In this document: in pieces, positions 16,879 to 25,452 of the stretch
How positions within the stretch are numbered: position 1 is the first letter of the stretch
Layout of the letters: every line of letters starts with the position of its first letter
Source of the DNA: Cellvibrionaceae bacterium
GTDB lineage: Bacteria > Pseudomonadota > Gammaproteobacteria > Pseudomonadales > Cellvibrionaceae
Reading direction: 5' to 3'
Assembly: GCA_021151825.1 (NCBI GenBank)
Contig: JAGKWQ010000005.1
Span: 62,001 to 126,000, forward strand
DNA: 64,000 nt
Program-made: the position numbers and the translations under genes
The notes under the pieces: model-generated
The model's database searches: none
What the model saw: only the letters and a program-made list of their open reading frames with translations
Told to the model about the DNA's origin: nothing

Positions 16879-18124
16879 CGTGCGCAGGATTGCCGCTGGT
16901 TTTTTAATGGTCTGCGCCGGAGGATTAATCGCCCACAGCGTTCACTCCGCCGTGACCACACCCACCGCTACTACCGATTGGTTTTATGTGGGGATCGCTG
17001 TTTTCAGCGGCGCCTTGCTTATTTTTGCAGCGGGCTTGCACACCTATCGCGTGAACAGCAAATTACACAATATGGTGCGCTTGATGCGCAGTGCCGATGT
17101 ACAGCAGCGTAATCATAATCTGGTACTGGCCCAGATCGCTGCCGATGATCCACTCGATGAAATCCTCACCAGTCTTGTGCAGGGTGTAGAACACATCAAG
17201 CCCGAATTGAAGTGCAGTATTTTGCGTATCAACCTGGAACAGCAAAACTTTGTCCTCGCAGCCGCACCGAGCTTGCCAGATGTTTACAACCATGCGATTG
17301 ATGGCTTGTCTATGGATGAAACCCTGGGCGCATTTGGCGAAGCAGCGGTGACAGGAAAGCGGGTAATTAACGCGGATATCCAATCCCACTCTAATTGGTA
17401 TGGTTTGCGCGAAGTAGCCGCACAAGCGGAACTCGCCTCTTGCTGGGCCGAACCAATCCATAACCATGGCCGTTGCCTGGGTGTATTTGTGATTTATAAA
17501 ACCACCTGCGGTGAACCGGATAATGATGAAATCAAATTGATTGAGGAATCGGTTTATCTCGCTGAAATTGCAATAGAACGCAAACTTTCGTTGGAAGCGT
17601 TGCGCAAAAGCGAAGAACTCCATCGCATTATGGCGCAGCACGATAGCCTGACCGGATTGCCCAATCGCGCACTCTTCGCTGACCGGTTGCAACAAGCGCT
17701 TGGTTATTGCAAACGGCATCAACGTGTACTTGCCGTCATGCTCCTGGATCTGGATAAATTCAAACCCGTCAACGATCACTATGGCCACGCTGTTGGCGAT
17801 GAACTCTTAAAACAAGTAACGCAACGCCTGCTCGCCTGTGTACGTTCGTCAGACACAGTGGCGCGTATCGGTGGCGATGAGTTTGTAATTTTATTGCATC
17901 AGATTGATGATATGACGCAAGCCAATATAGTGAGTGAAAAAATCCAGCAGTCCCTCACCAAACCATTTTCACTGGATGGCCAGACAATCCATATTGGCTG
18001 CAGTATTGGTGCAGCGTTTTATCCGCAAGATGCGCAAGAGACACACGAGCTGACCCAAATTGCAGATCAGCGCATGTATCTCAATAAGAGCCATTCTTCA
18101 TCCAGAATTACTCACCCGATTTGA
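16865..18124 (+). CDS. Membrane diguanylate cyclase, GAF-GGDEF
   Basis: Makes c-di-GMP from two GTP. From the ATG at 16865 it has 419 residues: two membrane helices near the N-terminus (about 8-28 and 38-60), a GAF-like sensor domain (about 90-245) and a GGDEF domain (about 255-415). The active-site GGDEF is at 336-340 (RIGGDEFVILL), and the inhibitory-site RxxD is at 327-330 (RSSD), so the enzyme should be active and product-inhibited. The LTGLPNR and LLDLDKFKPVNDHYGHAVGD motifs are intact. The frame is open back to 16796, but that part overlaps the deaminase stub in another frame. The stub's start signals may supply translation. Confidence 0.88.
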   Translation: MSVNNVRRIAAGFLMVCAGGLIAHSVHSAVTTPTATTDWFYVGIAVFSGALLIFAAGLHTYRVNSKLHNMVRLMRSADVQQRNHNLVLAQIAADDPLDEILTSLVQGVEHIKPELKCSILRINLEQQNFVLAAAPSLPDVYNHAIDGLSMDETLGAFGEAAVTGKRVINADIQSHSNWYGLREVAAQAELASCWAEPIHNHGRCLGVFVIYKTTCGEPDNDEIKLIEESVYLAEIAIERKLSLEALRKSEELHRIMAQHDSLTGLPNRALFADRLQQALGYCKRHQRVLAVMLLDLDKFKPVNDHYGHAVGDELLKQVTQRLLACVRSSDTVARIGGDEFVILLHQIDDMTQANIVSEKIQQSLTKPFSLDGQTIHIGCSIGAAFYPQDAQETHELTQIADQRMYLNKSHSSSRITHPI

Positions 18125-18142
18125 TGGAGTCAAGCCGGTCAT

Positions 18143-18829
18143 TCATTTTAAAACCAGCACACTTAACAGGCGCGCACTCAAGGTGCGCGCCACTGTTCCC
18201 TGTTTAATCCAACTAGTAACATCAAAATATCCATAGCGCTGGTTAAATTGTTTTGCGCCATCGATTAACTCGTCGGAATTTTCCTCGCGCATCCACGGAA
18301 TGCAAATATGCCCGGGAGCAGGAAAAGGATGAATTCCCAGTGACACTTTCATTTTTTGCGGCAACGCATGAAAGCGCTGTAATTGCTCATACGTGCATCC
18401 TTCCCTATCGCACAATTTTAAATAACAATTAACACCCTCAGCGCGCGCCTGATTCATTCGCGCCAGACGGCGTTGCCATTTAGCGAAGGCCTCCTCTGGT
18501 GAGTGATAATGCAAAAAATGAATTTCGATATCGCGCAGATAACCTATCGGATAACGCGTTTGCAGCGGGGAATAACGCGAGGTATTACCAAAAGAAAGCT
18601 CAGAGCCCATATACTCATCAAAATTCTCCAGCAATCGCAAATAGCATTCCGGATGTAAAAATAATCCTACAAACGGAGTGTTATATTCACGTCCCAATGA
18701 TTCATACAAGTTGTAGCCCCAACAATTGTTAGCAATCAAAATAAATGGTTTATTGCGCAGCTGTTTTTTTTCATAACGAGAATACACCCGTGCACGAGTG
18801 TGTTTTAAAAACTCTCGCAGCTTTTTCAT
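18143..18829 (-). CDS. DUF1919 family protein
   Basis: 228 residues from the ATG at 18829, which follows GGGAGG. The N-terminal block FILIANNCWGYNLYESLGREY and the following TPFVGLFLHPECYLRLL are the DUF1919 signature; members are often found in exopolysaccharide or capsule loci and are thought to act on surface glycans, though no activity is proved here. Later conserved parts include YPIGYLRDIEIHFLHYHS, a segment rich in Trp, Lys and Arg, and PHQ/LGIHPFPAPGH-like loops. It converges on the diguanylate cyclase (18-base gap). A 9-bp inverted repeat (GGCGCGCAC with GTGCGCGCC, 18170-18192) sits within its last codons. Confidence 0.72.
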   Translation of the reverse strand: MKKLREFLKHTRARVYSRYEKKQLRNKPFILIANNCWGYNLYESLGREYNTPFVGLFLHPECYLRLLENFDEYMGSELSFGNTSRYSPLQTRYPIGYLRDIEIHFLHYHSPEEAFAKWQRRLARMNQARAEGVNCYLKLCDREGCTYEQLQRFHALPQKMKVSLGIHPFPAPGHICIPWMREENSDELIDGAKQFNQRYGYFDVTSWIKQGTVARTLSARLLSVLVLK

Positions 18830-18891
18830 GTTCCCTCCCCCACGTTGCCTGATCAAAATCCGGTCTGGTATTGACAGTTAAACACTGCCAA

Positions 18892-18920
18892 TAAAAAAGG
18901 GCAACCCAAAGGATTGCCCA
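18892..18920 (-). terminator. Terminator of the cobA-nirB-nirD operon
   Basis: On the minus strand GGGCAATCC, a short loop and GGGTTGCCC are followed by six T. It lies about 80 bases after the nirD stop. Confidence 0.8.
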
Positions 18921-18996
18921 TTAAGCCGACTCATGAAGCAGTCGAAGAAGAAGGGGTAACTCACTCACACAATATATTTTTCCAAAATTCACGCGA

Positions 18997-19329
18997 TCAC
19001 GCCTGAACTTGCACTAGACCATCATCCAACCGTACAGGAAAAACCGAAATTTTGTATTCCGGTTTTTCCAGGCACTCACCGGTACGCAGATTATAGTGCT
19101 CCTTATAAAGCGGCGATGCCACAACCACTTCATCACCTATAGAACCAATCATTCCTCGCGACAGGACATTGGCCTCACCCACAGGATCGTAATTGGACAC
19201 CGCAAAAACTTCATTCAACCGACGCGAACGAAAAATCGCTACCTGCTGTTTGTTAACCAACGCGCAGACACCGGTGTCTGGCAATAAATCATTAATCTCG
19301 CACACGCTGATCCAGGGTTTTTCGCTCAT
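18997..19329 (-). CDS. nirD: Nitrite reductase [NAD(P)H] small subunit
   Basis: 110-residue partner of NirB in assimilatory nitrite reduction to ammonia. It has the Rieske-like fold of the NirD family without the cluster-binding Cys/His pairs: CALVNKQQVAIFRSRR, VFAVSNYDPVGEANVLSRG and VASPLYKEHYNLRTGECLE are family landmarks. It follows nirB on the same strand, separated by 125 bases that contain an 82-bp palindromic repeat element. Start ATG is followed by SEKPWISVC; length is normal (E. coli NirD 108). Confidence 0.93.
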   Translation of the reverse strand: MSEKPWISVCEINDLLPDTGVCALVNKQQVAIFRSRRLNEVFAVSNYDPVGEANVLSRGMIGSIGDEVVVASPLYKEHYNLRTGECLEKPEYKISVFPVRLDDGLVQVQA

Positions 19330-19368
19330 GATTTTTTCTCACTAAATCTTGGATTAAACCGGTTTTTC

Positions 19369-19450
19369 GTAGCCCGTATGGAGCCTTGCGCAATACGGGA
19401 TCGTTAAGTTATTTACAGCCCCGTATTTCGTTACACTCCATACGGGCTAC
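19369..19450. repeat. BIME-like double palindromic element inside nirB-nirD
   Basis: The ends form a perfect 15-bp inverted repeat: GTAGCCCGTATGGAG (19369-19383) and CTCCATACGGGCTAC (19436-19450). Each half is itself a hairpin, CCCGTAT pairing with ATACGGG about 11 bases away. Two inverted hairpin units around a short centre are the layout of REP/BIME elements. It is intra-operonic and may affect nirD expression or mRNA stability (inference). Confidence 0.8.
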
Positions 19451-19454
19451 ATAG

Positions 19455-21995
19455 TTAATCAACTAATTCAACAAACTGGATATTGTTGTTCTTGCGCTCC
19501 AACACGGTTGCCGGGCGAATTTGTTCGCGTTCTACCACGTATGCGAGGTTGTCATCTTTGGCTTCGCTATTAATGAAATGCTTGAAGCGTTTTTGCAACT
19601 CTTCGTTTTCAACCGTGGTTTTCCATTCGCATTGGTATTGACTGATGTTGTAATTCATTTGTGCTTCAAGTTCTTCACACAAACCCAGCTTATCGTCGAT
19701 TACTACTTTCTTCAGATAATCCAAACCACCTTCCATATTTTCCATCCATACCGATGTGCGTTGCAAACGATCTGCCGTGCGGATGTAGAACATCATTACG
19801 CGGTCAATATATTTAATTAGCGTGACATCATCCAAACCGGTTGCAAATAAATCGGCGTGACGCGGGCGCATACCACCGTTGCCACACACATACAAACTCC
19901 AACCGGTTTCAGTGGCGATCACACCAAAGTCTTTGGATTGCGCCTCCGCACATTCACGCGTACAGCCCGACACCGCAAATTTCATTTTGTGCGGTGAGCG
20001 CACACCTTTGTAACGGTTTTCCAAAATCACAGCCATGCCGACAGAATCCAGCATACCATAGCGGCACCAGGTAGAACCCACGCAAGATTTCACAGTACGT
20101 AACGATTTGCCGTAGGCATGTCCCGTTTCAAAACCGGCATCCACTAATTTTTTCCAGATTGCAGGTAACTGATGCAATTGTGCGCCGAATAAATCGATAC
20201 GTTGTCCACCGGTAATTTTGGTGTACAGCTTGTACTCTTTCGCGACTTCACCGAGTACGATTAATTTTTCCGGTGTAATTTCACCACCAGCGATGCGCGG
20301 TACAATGGAGTAAGTGCCGTCTTTTTGCATATTGCCAAGGAAAATATCATTGGTGTCTTGCAAACCGATATGTTTTTTATCCAGAACGTATTCATTCCAG
20401 AAGCCAGCAAGGATAGAGCCCACGGCAGGTTTACAAATATCGCACCCTAAACCATGACCGTGTTGATCAAGTAAATCGTCAAAGGTTTTGATTTTTTTGA
20501 TGCGAATAATATCAGCCAATTCCTGGCGAGAATGGGGAAAGTGTTCGCAAATATGATTGCTGACTTCCACGCCGAGCTTTTTCAACTCTGAGTCCATTAC
20601 TTGTTTGGTCAATGCAGAACAACCACCACAACCGGTAGATGCTTTGGTGATCGCTTTAATGTCACCCATGGTGCGTGCGCCATCTTTTACTGCACAACAA
20701 ATTGCACTTTTGCTCACATCGTAACAAGAACAAACGCAGGCCGATTCCGGCAAGGCATCCACACCAATTGCAACACCGCCGCCTTCAACATTAGGCAAGA
20801 TCAAACAGTTTGGATCTTCCGGCAAATCCATTCCATTAACGCACATGGATTGCAAAGTGCCGTAGGCTTCTACATCGCCCACTAACACAGCACCCAATAA
20901 TTTTTTGTTGTCGGCAGAAACAATGATGCGCTTGTAAACTTCGTCTACATCATTGCTGTAGGTGTAACTGAGAGAACCGGGAGTATTGCCATGCGCATCG
21001 CCAACAGATGCCACATCGACACCGAGTAATTTTAATTTGGTGCTCATATCAGCACCCATAAATTGATCGTTGCCACCAGCGATGTGCGACAATGCTACTT
21101 TCGCCATTTGGTACCCGGGTGCAACCAAACCGTAAATGCGATTATTCCACAGCGCGCACTCGCCAATTGCGTACACATCTTTAACCGTCGTTTGGCAATT
21201 GTTATCAACCACAATACCGCCGCGTTCGCCCAAACCAACACCGCACTTACGTGCAAGTTCATCTTGCGGACGAATGCCGGCAGAGAACAAAATCATGTCA
21301 GTTTCCAGATGGCTGCCGTCTGCAAAATTCATGCGATAGCGCGACTCGGTACCGGCAACAATTTCATTCGTTGCTTTTTGGGTGTGAACTCGCACACCAA
21401 TACTCTCAATTTTACGACGCAGTAATTTACCGCCACCTTCATCCAATTGAACAGCCATCAAACGTGGCGCAAACTCCACCACGTGAGTTTCAAGACCAGC
21501 CGCTTTCAATGCAGCCGCCGCCTCCAGGCCCAACAAGCCACCACCAACAACCACACCAATTTTGCTTTGCTGTGCAGAAGCAGTGATTCGCTCCAGATCT
21601 TCAATAGTGCGATACACCAAACAATGTTCACCGTTATTACCTGGAATGGGTGGAACAAACGGAAACGAACCGGTAGCCAAAATTAATTTGTCGTAAGCTT
21701 CGCGACGACCAGATGCAGTGATAATTTCTTTATTGTCAAAATCCAGATCGACAACTTTATCACTCAAGATATATTGCACACCTTTTGCGTTGTAATAATC
21801 GGTACTGGTCAACATCAAATCATCGGCAGTAGAGCCGGAGAAATATTTAGAAAGTTGTACGCGGTCATAAGCAAGGCGCGGCTCTTCCGAGAAGGTAATA
21901 ACCTGGTATTGATCGCGATCAGCGTGATTCACCAGGTTATCGATAAATTTGTGGCCTACCATACCGTTGCCAACAACAATAATGCGCTTCTTCAT
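19455..21995 (-). CDS. nirB: Nitrite reductase [NAD(P)H] large subunit
   Basis: Catalytic subunit that reduces nitrite to ammonium with NADH/NADPH; cytoplasmic. 846 residues, normal length. N-terminal FAD/NAD domain (VVGNGMVGHKF; GVVVGGGLLGLEAA), a BFD-like [2Fe-2S] segment (CVCSCYDVSK ... GCGGC), then the siroheme/[4Fe-4S] module with the ferredoxin-like half domain and cluster cysteines in CVGSTWCRYG and SGCTRECAEAQ. It follows cobA by 64 bases and precedes nirD, forming one operon that begins at a sigma-54-type promoter at 22997-23012. No nitrate reductase or nitrite transporter gene is in the window. Confidence 0.97.
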   Translation of the reverse strand: MKKRIIVVGNGMVGHKFIDNLVNHADRDQYQVITFSEEPRLAYDRVQLSKYFSGSTADDLMLTSTDYYNAKGVQYILSDKVVDLDFDNKEIITASGRREAYDKLILATGSFPFVPPIPGNNGEHCLVYRTIEDLERITASAQQSKIGVVVGGGLLGLEAAAALKAAGLETHVVEFAPRLMAVQLDEGGGKLLRRKIESIGVRVHTQKATNEIVAGTESRYRMNFADGSHLETDMILFSAGIRPQDELARKCGVGLGERGGIVVDNNCQTTVKDVYAIGECALWNNRIYGLVAPGYQMAKVALSHIAGGNDQFMGADMSTKLKLLGVDVASVGDAHGNTPGSLSYTYSNDVDEVYKRIIVSADNKKLLGAVLVGDVEAYGTLQSMCVNGMDLPEDPNCLILPNVEGGGVAIGVDALPESACVCSCYDVSKSAICCAVKDGARTMGDIKAITKASTGCGGCSALTKQVMDSELKKLGVEVSNHICEHFPHSRQELADIIRIKKIKTFDDLLDQHGHGLGCDICKPAVGSILAGFWNEYVLDKKHIGLQDTNDIFLGNMQKDGTYSIVPRIAGGEITPEKLIVLGEVAKEYKLYTKITGGQRIDLFGAQLHQLPAIWKKLVDAGFETGHAYGKSLRTVKSCVGSTWCRYGMLDSVGMAVILENRYKGVRSPHKMKFAVSGCTRECAEAQSKDFGVIATETGWSLYVCGNGGMRPRHADLFATGLDDVTLIKYIDRVMMFYIRTADRLQRTSVWMENMEGGLDYLKKVVIDDKLGLCEELEAQMNYNISQYQCEWKTTVENEELQKRFKHFINSEAKDDNLAYVVEREQIRPATVLERKNNNIQFVELVD

Positions 21996-22059
21996 ATCTG
22001 CCTCACGGTCGTAAATTTTTTGTATTAACTAATTCGATCAGGAACTAAAACGGAAACCA

Positions 22060-22962
22060 TCACGCCAACATGTATTGCGCAGCTTCAGCAGCATGGGCTT
22101 GCACGGTAGATTGCAATTTCTCTTTCATACGTACCACCTCACCCACAATAATTAATGCCGGTGATTGCACTTGCTCGCGGATTACATCCGCCGGGAATTT
22201 GCTCAATGTGGAAATAATGTTGCGCTGGTCTTTGCGGCAACCATTTTCGATAATCGCAACCGGAGTATCGACAGCCAAACCACCGGTCAATAATTTTGCG
22301 GAAATTTCATCGGCACGGGTGAGCCCCATGTAAAACACCAGGGTGTGTTTTAATTGCGCCAGCGCATTCCAATTCAAATCCAGACTTTTTTCCGCATGAC
22401 CGGTTACGAATGTACAGCCCTGGGATAAACCGCGATGAGTTAATGGAATATCGGCGTAGGTGCTGCAACCGGAGGCAGAGGTAATACCGGGAATAACATC
22501 TGCTTCGATACCAGCGGTACGCAACTCTAATAATTCTTCACCACCGCGGCCAAATACAAATGGATCGCCACCTTTAATGCGACAAACGTTCAAACCCTGT
22601 TGCGCCTGATTGACCAATAACTGGTTTAAATCTTCCTGGGCGATACTGTGTTTATTTTTTGCTTTGCCAACATAGAAAGAGGGAATATTTTTAGGAAAGA
22701 GCGCGCGAATTTCTGCGCTCACCAGATAATCATAAAAAATGATGTCGACGGAGTTGATAACGCGCAGCGCTTTGAGCGTAAGCAATTCAGCATCGCCAGG
22801 ACCTGCGCCCACCAGCCATACTTTTCCTGCACGAACTTTCTTACTGTAGCCATCGTTTTTTTTAAGATGTTCATCGCCACCGTTCCGCACTTTCAACATT
22901 GCGGAAGGAAGAACTTCAACATTGGCTTTAAAAAAACCAGGAGTTTTAAGAAAATTATTCAT
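22060..22962 (-). CDS. cobA: Uroporphyrinogen-III C-methyltransferase
   Basis: Converts uroporphyrinogen III to precorrin-2 with two SAM, the first committed step to siroheme, the NirB cofactor. From the ATG at 22962 it has 300 residues: an N-terminal extension of about 45, then the SUMT domain with VWLVGAGPGDAELLTLKAL, the second motif VCRIKGGDPFVFGRGGEE, and PGITSASGCSTYADIPLTHR. The frame is open to 23013, but the candidate sigma-54 promoter at 22997-23012 would start transcription inside that extension, so 22962 is preferred. Distinct from CysG, since no dehydrogenase/chelatase domain is fused. It leads the operon with nirB and nirD. Confidence 0.95.
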   Translation of the reverse strand: MNNFLKTPGFFKANVEVLPSAMLKVRNGGDEHLKKNDGYSKKVRAGKVWLVGAGPGDAELLTLKALRVINSVDIIFYDYLVSAEIRALFPKNIPSFYVGKAKNKHSIAQEDLNQLLVNQAQQGLNVCRIKGGDPFVFGRGGEELLELRTAGIEADVIPGITSASGCSTYADIPLTHRGLSQGCTFVTGHAEKSLDLNWNALAQLKHTLVFYMGLTRADEISAKLLTGGLAVDTPVAIIENGCRKDQRNIISTLSKFPADVIREQVQSPALIIVGEVVRMKEKLQSTVQAHAAEAAQYMLA

Positions 22963-22996
22963 GGCAGCACCTGCATTTTGGTTACACAGGGGTAAC

Positions 22997-23012
22997 TGCA
23001 AGGCAAATGCCA
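22997..23012 (-). promoter_or_regulatory. Sigma-54-type promoter of cobA-nirB-nirD
   Basis: Minus strand TGGCATTTGCCTTGCA: GG and GC separated by exactly 10 bases, as in the -24/-12 consensus TGGCAC-N5-TTGCA (one mismatch). Transcription would begin about 20-25 bases before the cobA ATG at 22962. Confidence 0.65.
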
Positions 23013-23130
23013 CAAAATAACTTTTACTGGAAAATAAATTTTTCTTTATTTGGATCAGTTACTTATCAACAATCCATAATCATTATTCAGCGCTTCTTTG
23101 AAATGACTGTTTGCCCTATCAAACCATTTT

Positions 23131-23246
23131 ATGTTTTTTGTTGGTGCAAGATCGCACCATTTGGCAGCAAAAAATGATTTTCTGATTTCATAAAAACGCA
23201 CCATTAAAAAACAAACAGACAGTGCATTACGCACCATTAAAAAACA
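23131..23246. promoter_or_regulatory. Three copies of a GCACCA-based activator motif between divergent promoters
   Basis: The motif GCACCA-N2-AAAAAACA occurs on the minus strand at 23131-23147 and twice on the plus strand within an 18-bp direct repeat (ACGCACCATTAAAAAACA, 23196-23213 and 23229-23246, period 33 bp). The minus copy reads TTGCACCAACA, the left half of an enteric NtrC site, and with GCACCA at 23154-23159 makes the dyad TGGTGC-N6-GCACCA (23142-23159). Position, 140 to 240 bp from both -12 elements, suits an enhancer. The second NtrC half-site is not canonical, so the binding protein is an inference. Confidence 0.5.
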
Positions 23247-23407
23247 TTTTTATTTTTTCGGGGCATACATCCATCAGCACGGCCGCTCAAATGATTGTGC
23301 GACAACTACAAAAGCGCACTCCTGTCTGCATTCAAGGGTGTAAAATCACAAAAATCACCATTTTGGGTCAGAGTTTTTACCGCCTGTCGATAACCGTAAA
23401 TCCAACC

Positions 23408-23423
23408 TGGCAATCAGTTTGCT
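23408..23423 (+). promoter_or_regulatory. Sigma-54-type promoter of moaA
   Basis: TGGCAATCAGTTTGCT: GG and GC again separated by 10 bases, with TGGCA at -24 and TTGCT at -12. Predicted start near 23434 gives a leader of about 65 nt with a small hairpin (AACCC with GGGTT around 23447-23464) before the moaA ATG. Confidence 0.6.
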
Positions 23424-23497
23424 AGCCTAATGAAAACCCTTGAGCCAACCCCATAGCAGGGTTAGAGTGCCAGTATTGCAGGACAAACACCTTATAT

Positions 23498-24487
23498 ATG
23501 CCATTGATCGATAGCTTCGGCCGCACCGTCAACTATGTACGCTTGTCAGTGACTGACCGTTGCGACCTGCGCTGTATTTATTGCATGGCCGAAAACATGA
23601 CCTTCCTGCCTCGTCAGGAAGTACTCAGCATTGAGGAATTCACCAGTCTCGGCCAAGCGTTTGTTGAACTGGGCGTAACCAAGCTGCGCATTACCGGCGG
23701 CGAGCCCCTGGTCCGGCGCGGCACTATCGAGCTACTACAAAACCTCGGCCAACTACCCGGCTTGCACGAGTTGTGTCTTACCACCAATGGCACTCACTTG
23801 CCCCACTATGCCCAAGCCATCCGCGACGCCGGAGTAAAGCGCATTAATATCAGCCTGGACAGCCTTAATCCCGAACGATTCCGCCGACTCACCCGCGTTG
23901 GGGAATTGAATAAGGTATTGGATGGGATCAAGGCCGCGCAAAACGCTGGCCTGAAAATCAAACTAAATTGCGTTGTTCTTAAACATTACAACGCCGATGA
24001 GGCTCCCGAGCTGGTGAAATTTGCATTGGATGAAGGGTTGGATATTAGTTTCATCGAGGAAATGCCGCTCGGCAAAATTAACGACCATGGCCGCGCTGCC
24101 GAATATGTCAGCAGCGATGATTTGCGCAAGCAGCTTGATCGCGACTATACATTGCTCGCGCAAGAACATTCGCACACCGATGCAGGACCATCACGTTACT
24201 GGCAAGTAGCAGGATTTAATTCACGCATCGGTTTTATCTCGCCGCACTCGCATAACTTTTGTGGTAGCTGCAATCGCGTACGTGTCACCGCGACGGGGCG
24301 ATTGCTATTATGCTTGGGTAATGAACATAGCGTGGATCTGCGCAAACAACTGCGCACTGCAAATTATTCGGAAGCCGCACTACGAGAACTCATCACCAAT
24401 TCCATGCAACATAAGCCGGAAAAACATTTTTTTGATTTAAATGAAGAGCCGCAAATTGTGCGGTTTATGAATATGACGGGCGGATAA
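23498..24487 (+). CDS. moaA: GTP 3',8-cyclase (molybdenum cofactor step 1)
   Basis: Radical-SAM enzyme that, with MoaC, starts molybdopterin synthesis from GTP. 329 residues. The N-terminal SAM cluster is CDLRCIYC (Cys22, Cys26, Cys29), the SAM-binding ITGGEPLVRRG follows, and the C-terminal [4Fe-4S] cluster uses Cys255, Cys258 and Cys272 (FCGSCNRVRVTATG then LLLC). The chain ends in Gly-Gly, needed for activity in the family. It heads a plus-strand set (interrupted gene, moaB, modE) and diverges from the nitrite reductase operon; both have sigma-54-type promoters. moaC, moaD and moaE are not in the window. Confidence 0.96.
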   Translation: MPLIDSFGRTVNYVRLSVTDRCDLRCIYCMAENMTFLPRQEVLSIEEFTSLGQAFVELGVTKLRITGGEPLVRRGTIELLQNLGQLPGLHELCLTTNGTHLPHYAQAIRDAGVKRINISLDSLNPERFRRLTRVGELNKVLDGIKAAQNAGLKIKLNCVVLKHYNADEAPELVKFALDEGLDISFIEEMPLGKINDHGRAAEYVSSDDLRKQLDRDYTLLAQEHSHTDAGPSRYWQVAGFNSRIGFISPHSHNFCGSCNRVRVTATGRLLLCLGNEHSVDLRKQLRTANYSEAALRELITNSMQHKPEKHFFDLNEEPQIVRFMNMTGG

Positions 24488-24505
24488 TTTCACTCAGGGA
24501 TAGCA

Positions 24506-25435
24506 ATGGCAAAAAATAACAAGGCATTTCTCGACACCGGTATGCGCGACTTACTGCATGTGTTTGGCAACCCGGAACCTCCACAAGTCATCACACAAAT
24601 ACCATTTGATCATGATGATCGCCATTATCGTAAATTATGCAGCCTTGACCCTGGATATGACGAAAATCCAGTCGATGGAATAGATTTTCTGGATTACTCT
24701 CTGGATCTAAAATATCAGGAACTTCAACCCGATTTATTTTTATATGCGTTTCCTTTGTGCCTGAATTTTTGGAGAAATGACCTTATCAATGGTTCAAGCT
24801 ACGGTGGAGCGGTAGACGAATTTCTAGGTGCGATGGCTAAACATAATGGTTTTCATACATTATTAAATGAAAATCAATATGCTTAGACCGCCAATTTCAT
24901 GAGCCATGCAATACTCGAAAAAATGAGCATGGAGCAGCATCGATCATTTGTAGGCGAACGCTCATCGCCGTTCACATGGATAGAGGCTATTGCGGCTTAT
25001 GCACATATCTTCCCTAACATGATCAAGCTATGGGATAGCTGGTGGGAGTCGCAGCAAACAGGGCACTCCCTATGCAAGTTACAATACCTATCACTGTTTA
25101 TGTATCGCGAAGATGAGAATCCGATATTTTCAAAACACACTCCGGAAAAAGGAGGTGGAGCGCCCATCCCCTGGAGGGCAGGTGGGCATATTTATGATCA
25201 ACCATGGCTGCCCGATAATATTAATTTTCTCAAAATAAATTTGACTGCTGAAAATGTTGAGCAATTGTTAATAAAAACAAGTAAGGCGCTGGCAAACACT
25301 GCAGATGATTTTTTTGCCCATAAGCTCTTGGACGATTTTCAACATAAAAGATGGTTTGTAGAGTTAAGAATTGAAGAATTTCTGGATATTATAAGTGGTG
25401 ACCCCGCTTATATTTATGATTGGCAAACCCAATAA
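24506..25435 (+). pseudogene. Unknown gene split by an in-frame TAG codon
   Basis: Two open segments (24506-24886, 126 codons; 24899-25435, 178 codons) lie in the same frame and are separated only by TAG at 24884-24886 and four codons. Read through, they give one protein of about 309 residues with continuous composition: EFLGAMAKHNGFHTLL, NENQYA, stop, TANFMSHAILEKM, SMEQHRSFVGERSSPFTWIEA. The first segment has a ribosome-binding site (AGGGATAGCA), whereas the second ATG at 24899 has none of note. A recent nonsense mutation is most likely; readthrough or a sequencing error is possible. It is rich in Trp and acidic residues, has no signal peptide, and no function is recognised. It sits between moaA and moaB. 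Confidence 0.7.
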
Positions 25436-25452
25436 TATTTTGGATCTAAATT

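Noticed and set aside
18170..18192. Perfect 9-bp inverted repeat as terminator of the diguanylate cyclase
   Set aside because: It lies inside the DUF1919 coding end and has no T-run on the plus strand.
22963..23013. Longer cobA start at 23013
   Set aside because: It would lie upstream of the predicted transcription start of the sigma-54-type promoter.
23423..23497. Moco riboswitch in the moaA leader
   Set aside because: The leader from the predicted start is only about 65 nt and shows one small hairpin; the Moco RNA motif is much longer and its conserved parts were not seen.
24884..24886. TAG as a pyrrolysine or selenocysteine-type recoding site
   Set aside because: No PYLIS-like structure or pyl genes are seen, and selenocysteine uses TGA; a nonsense mutation is simpler.
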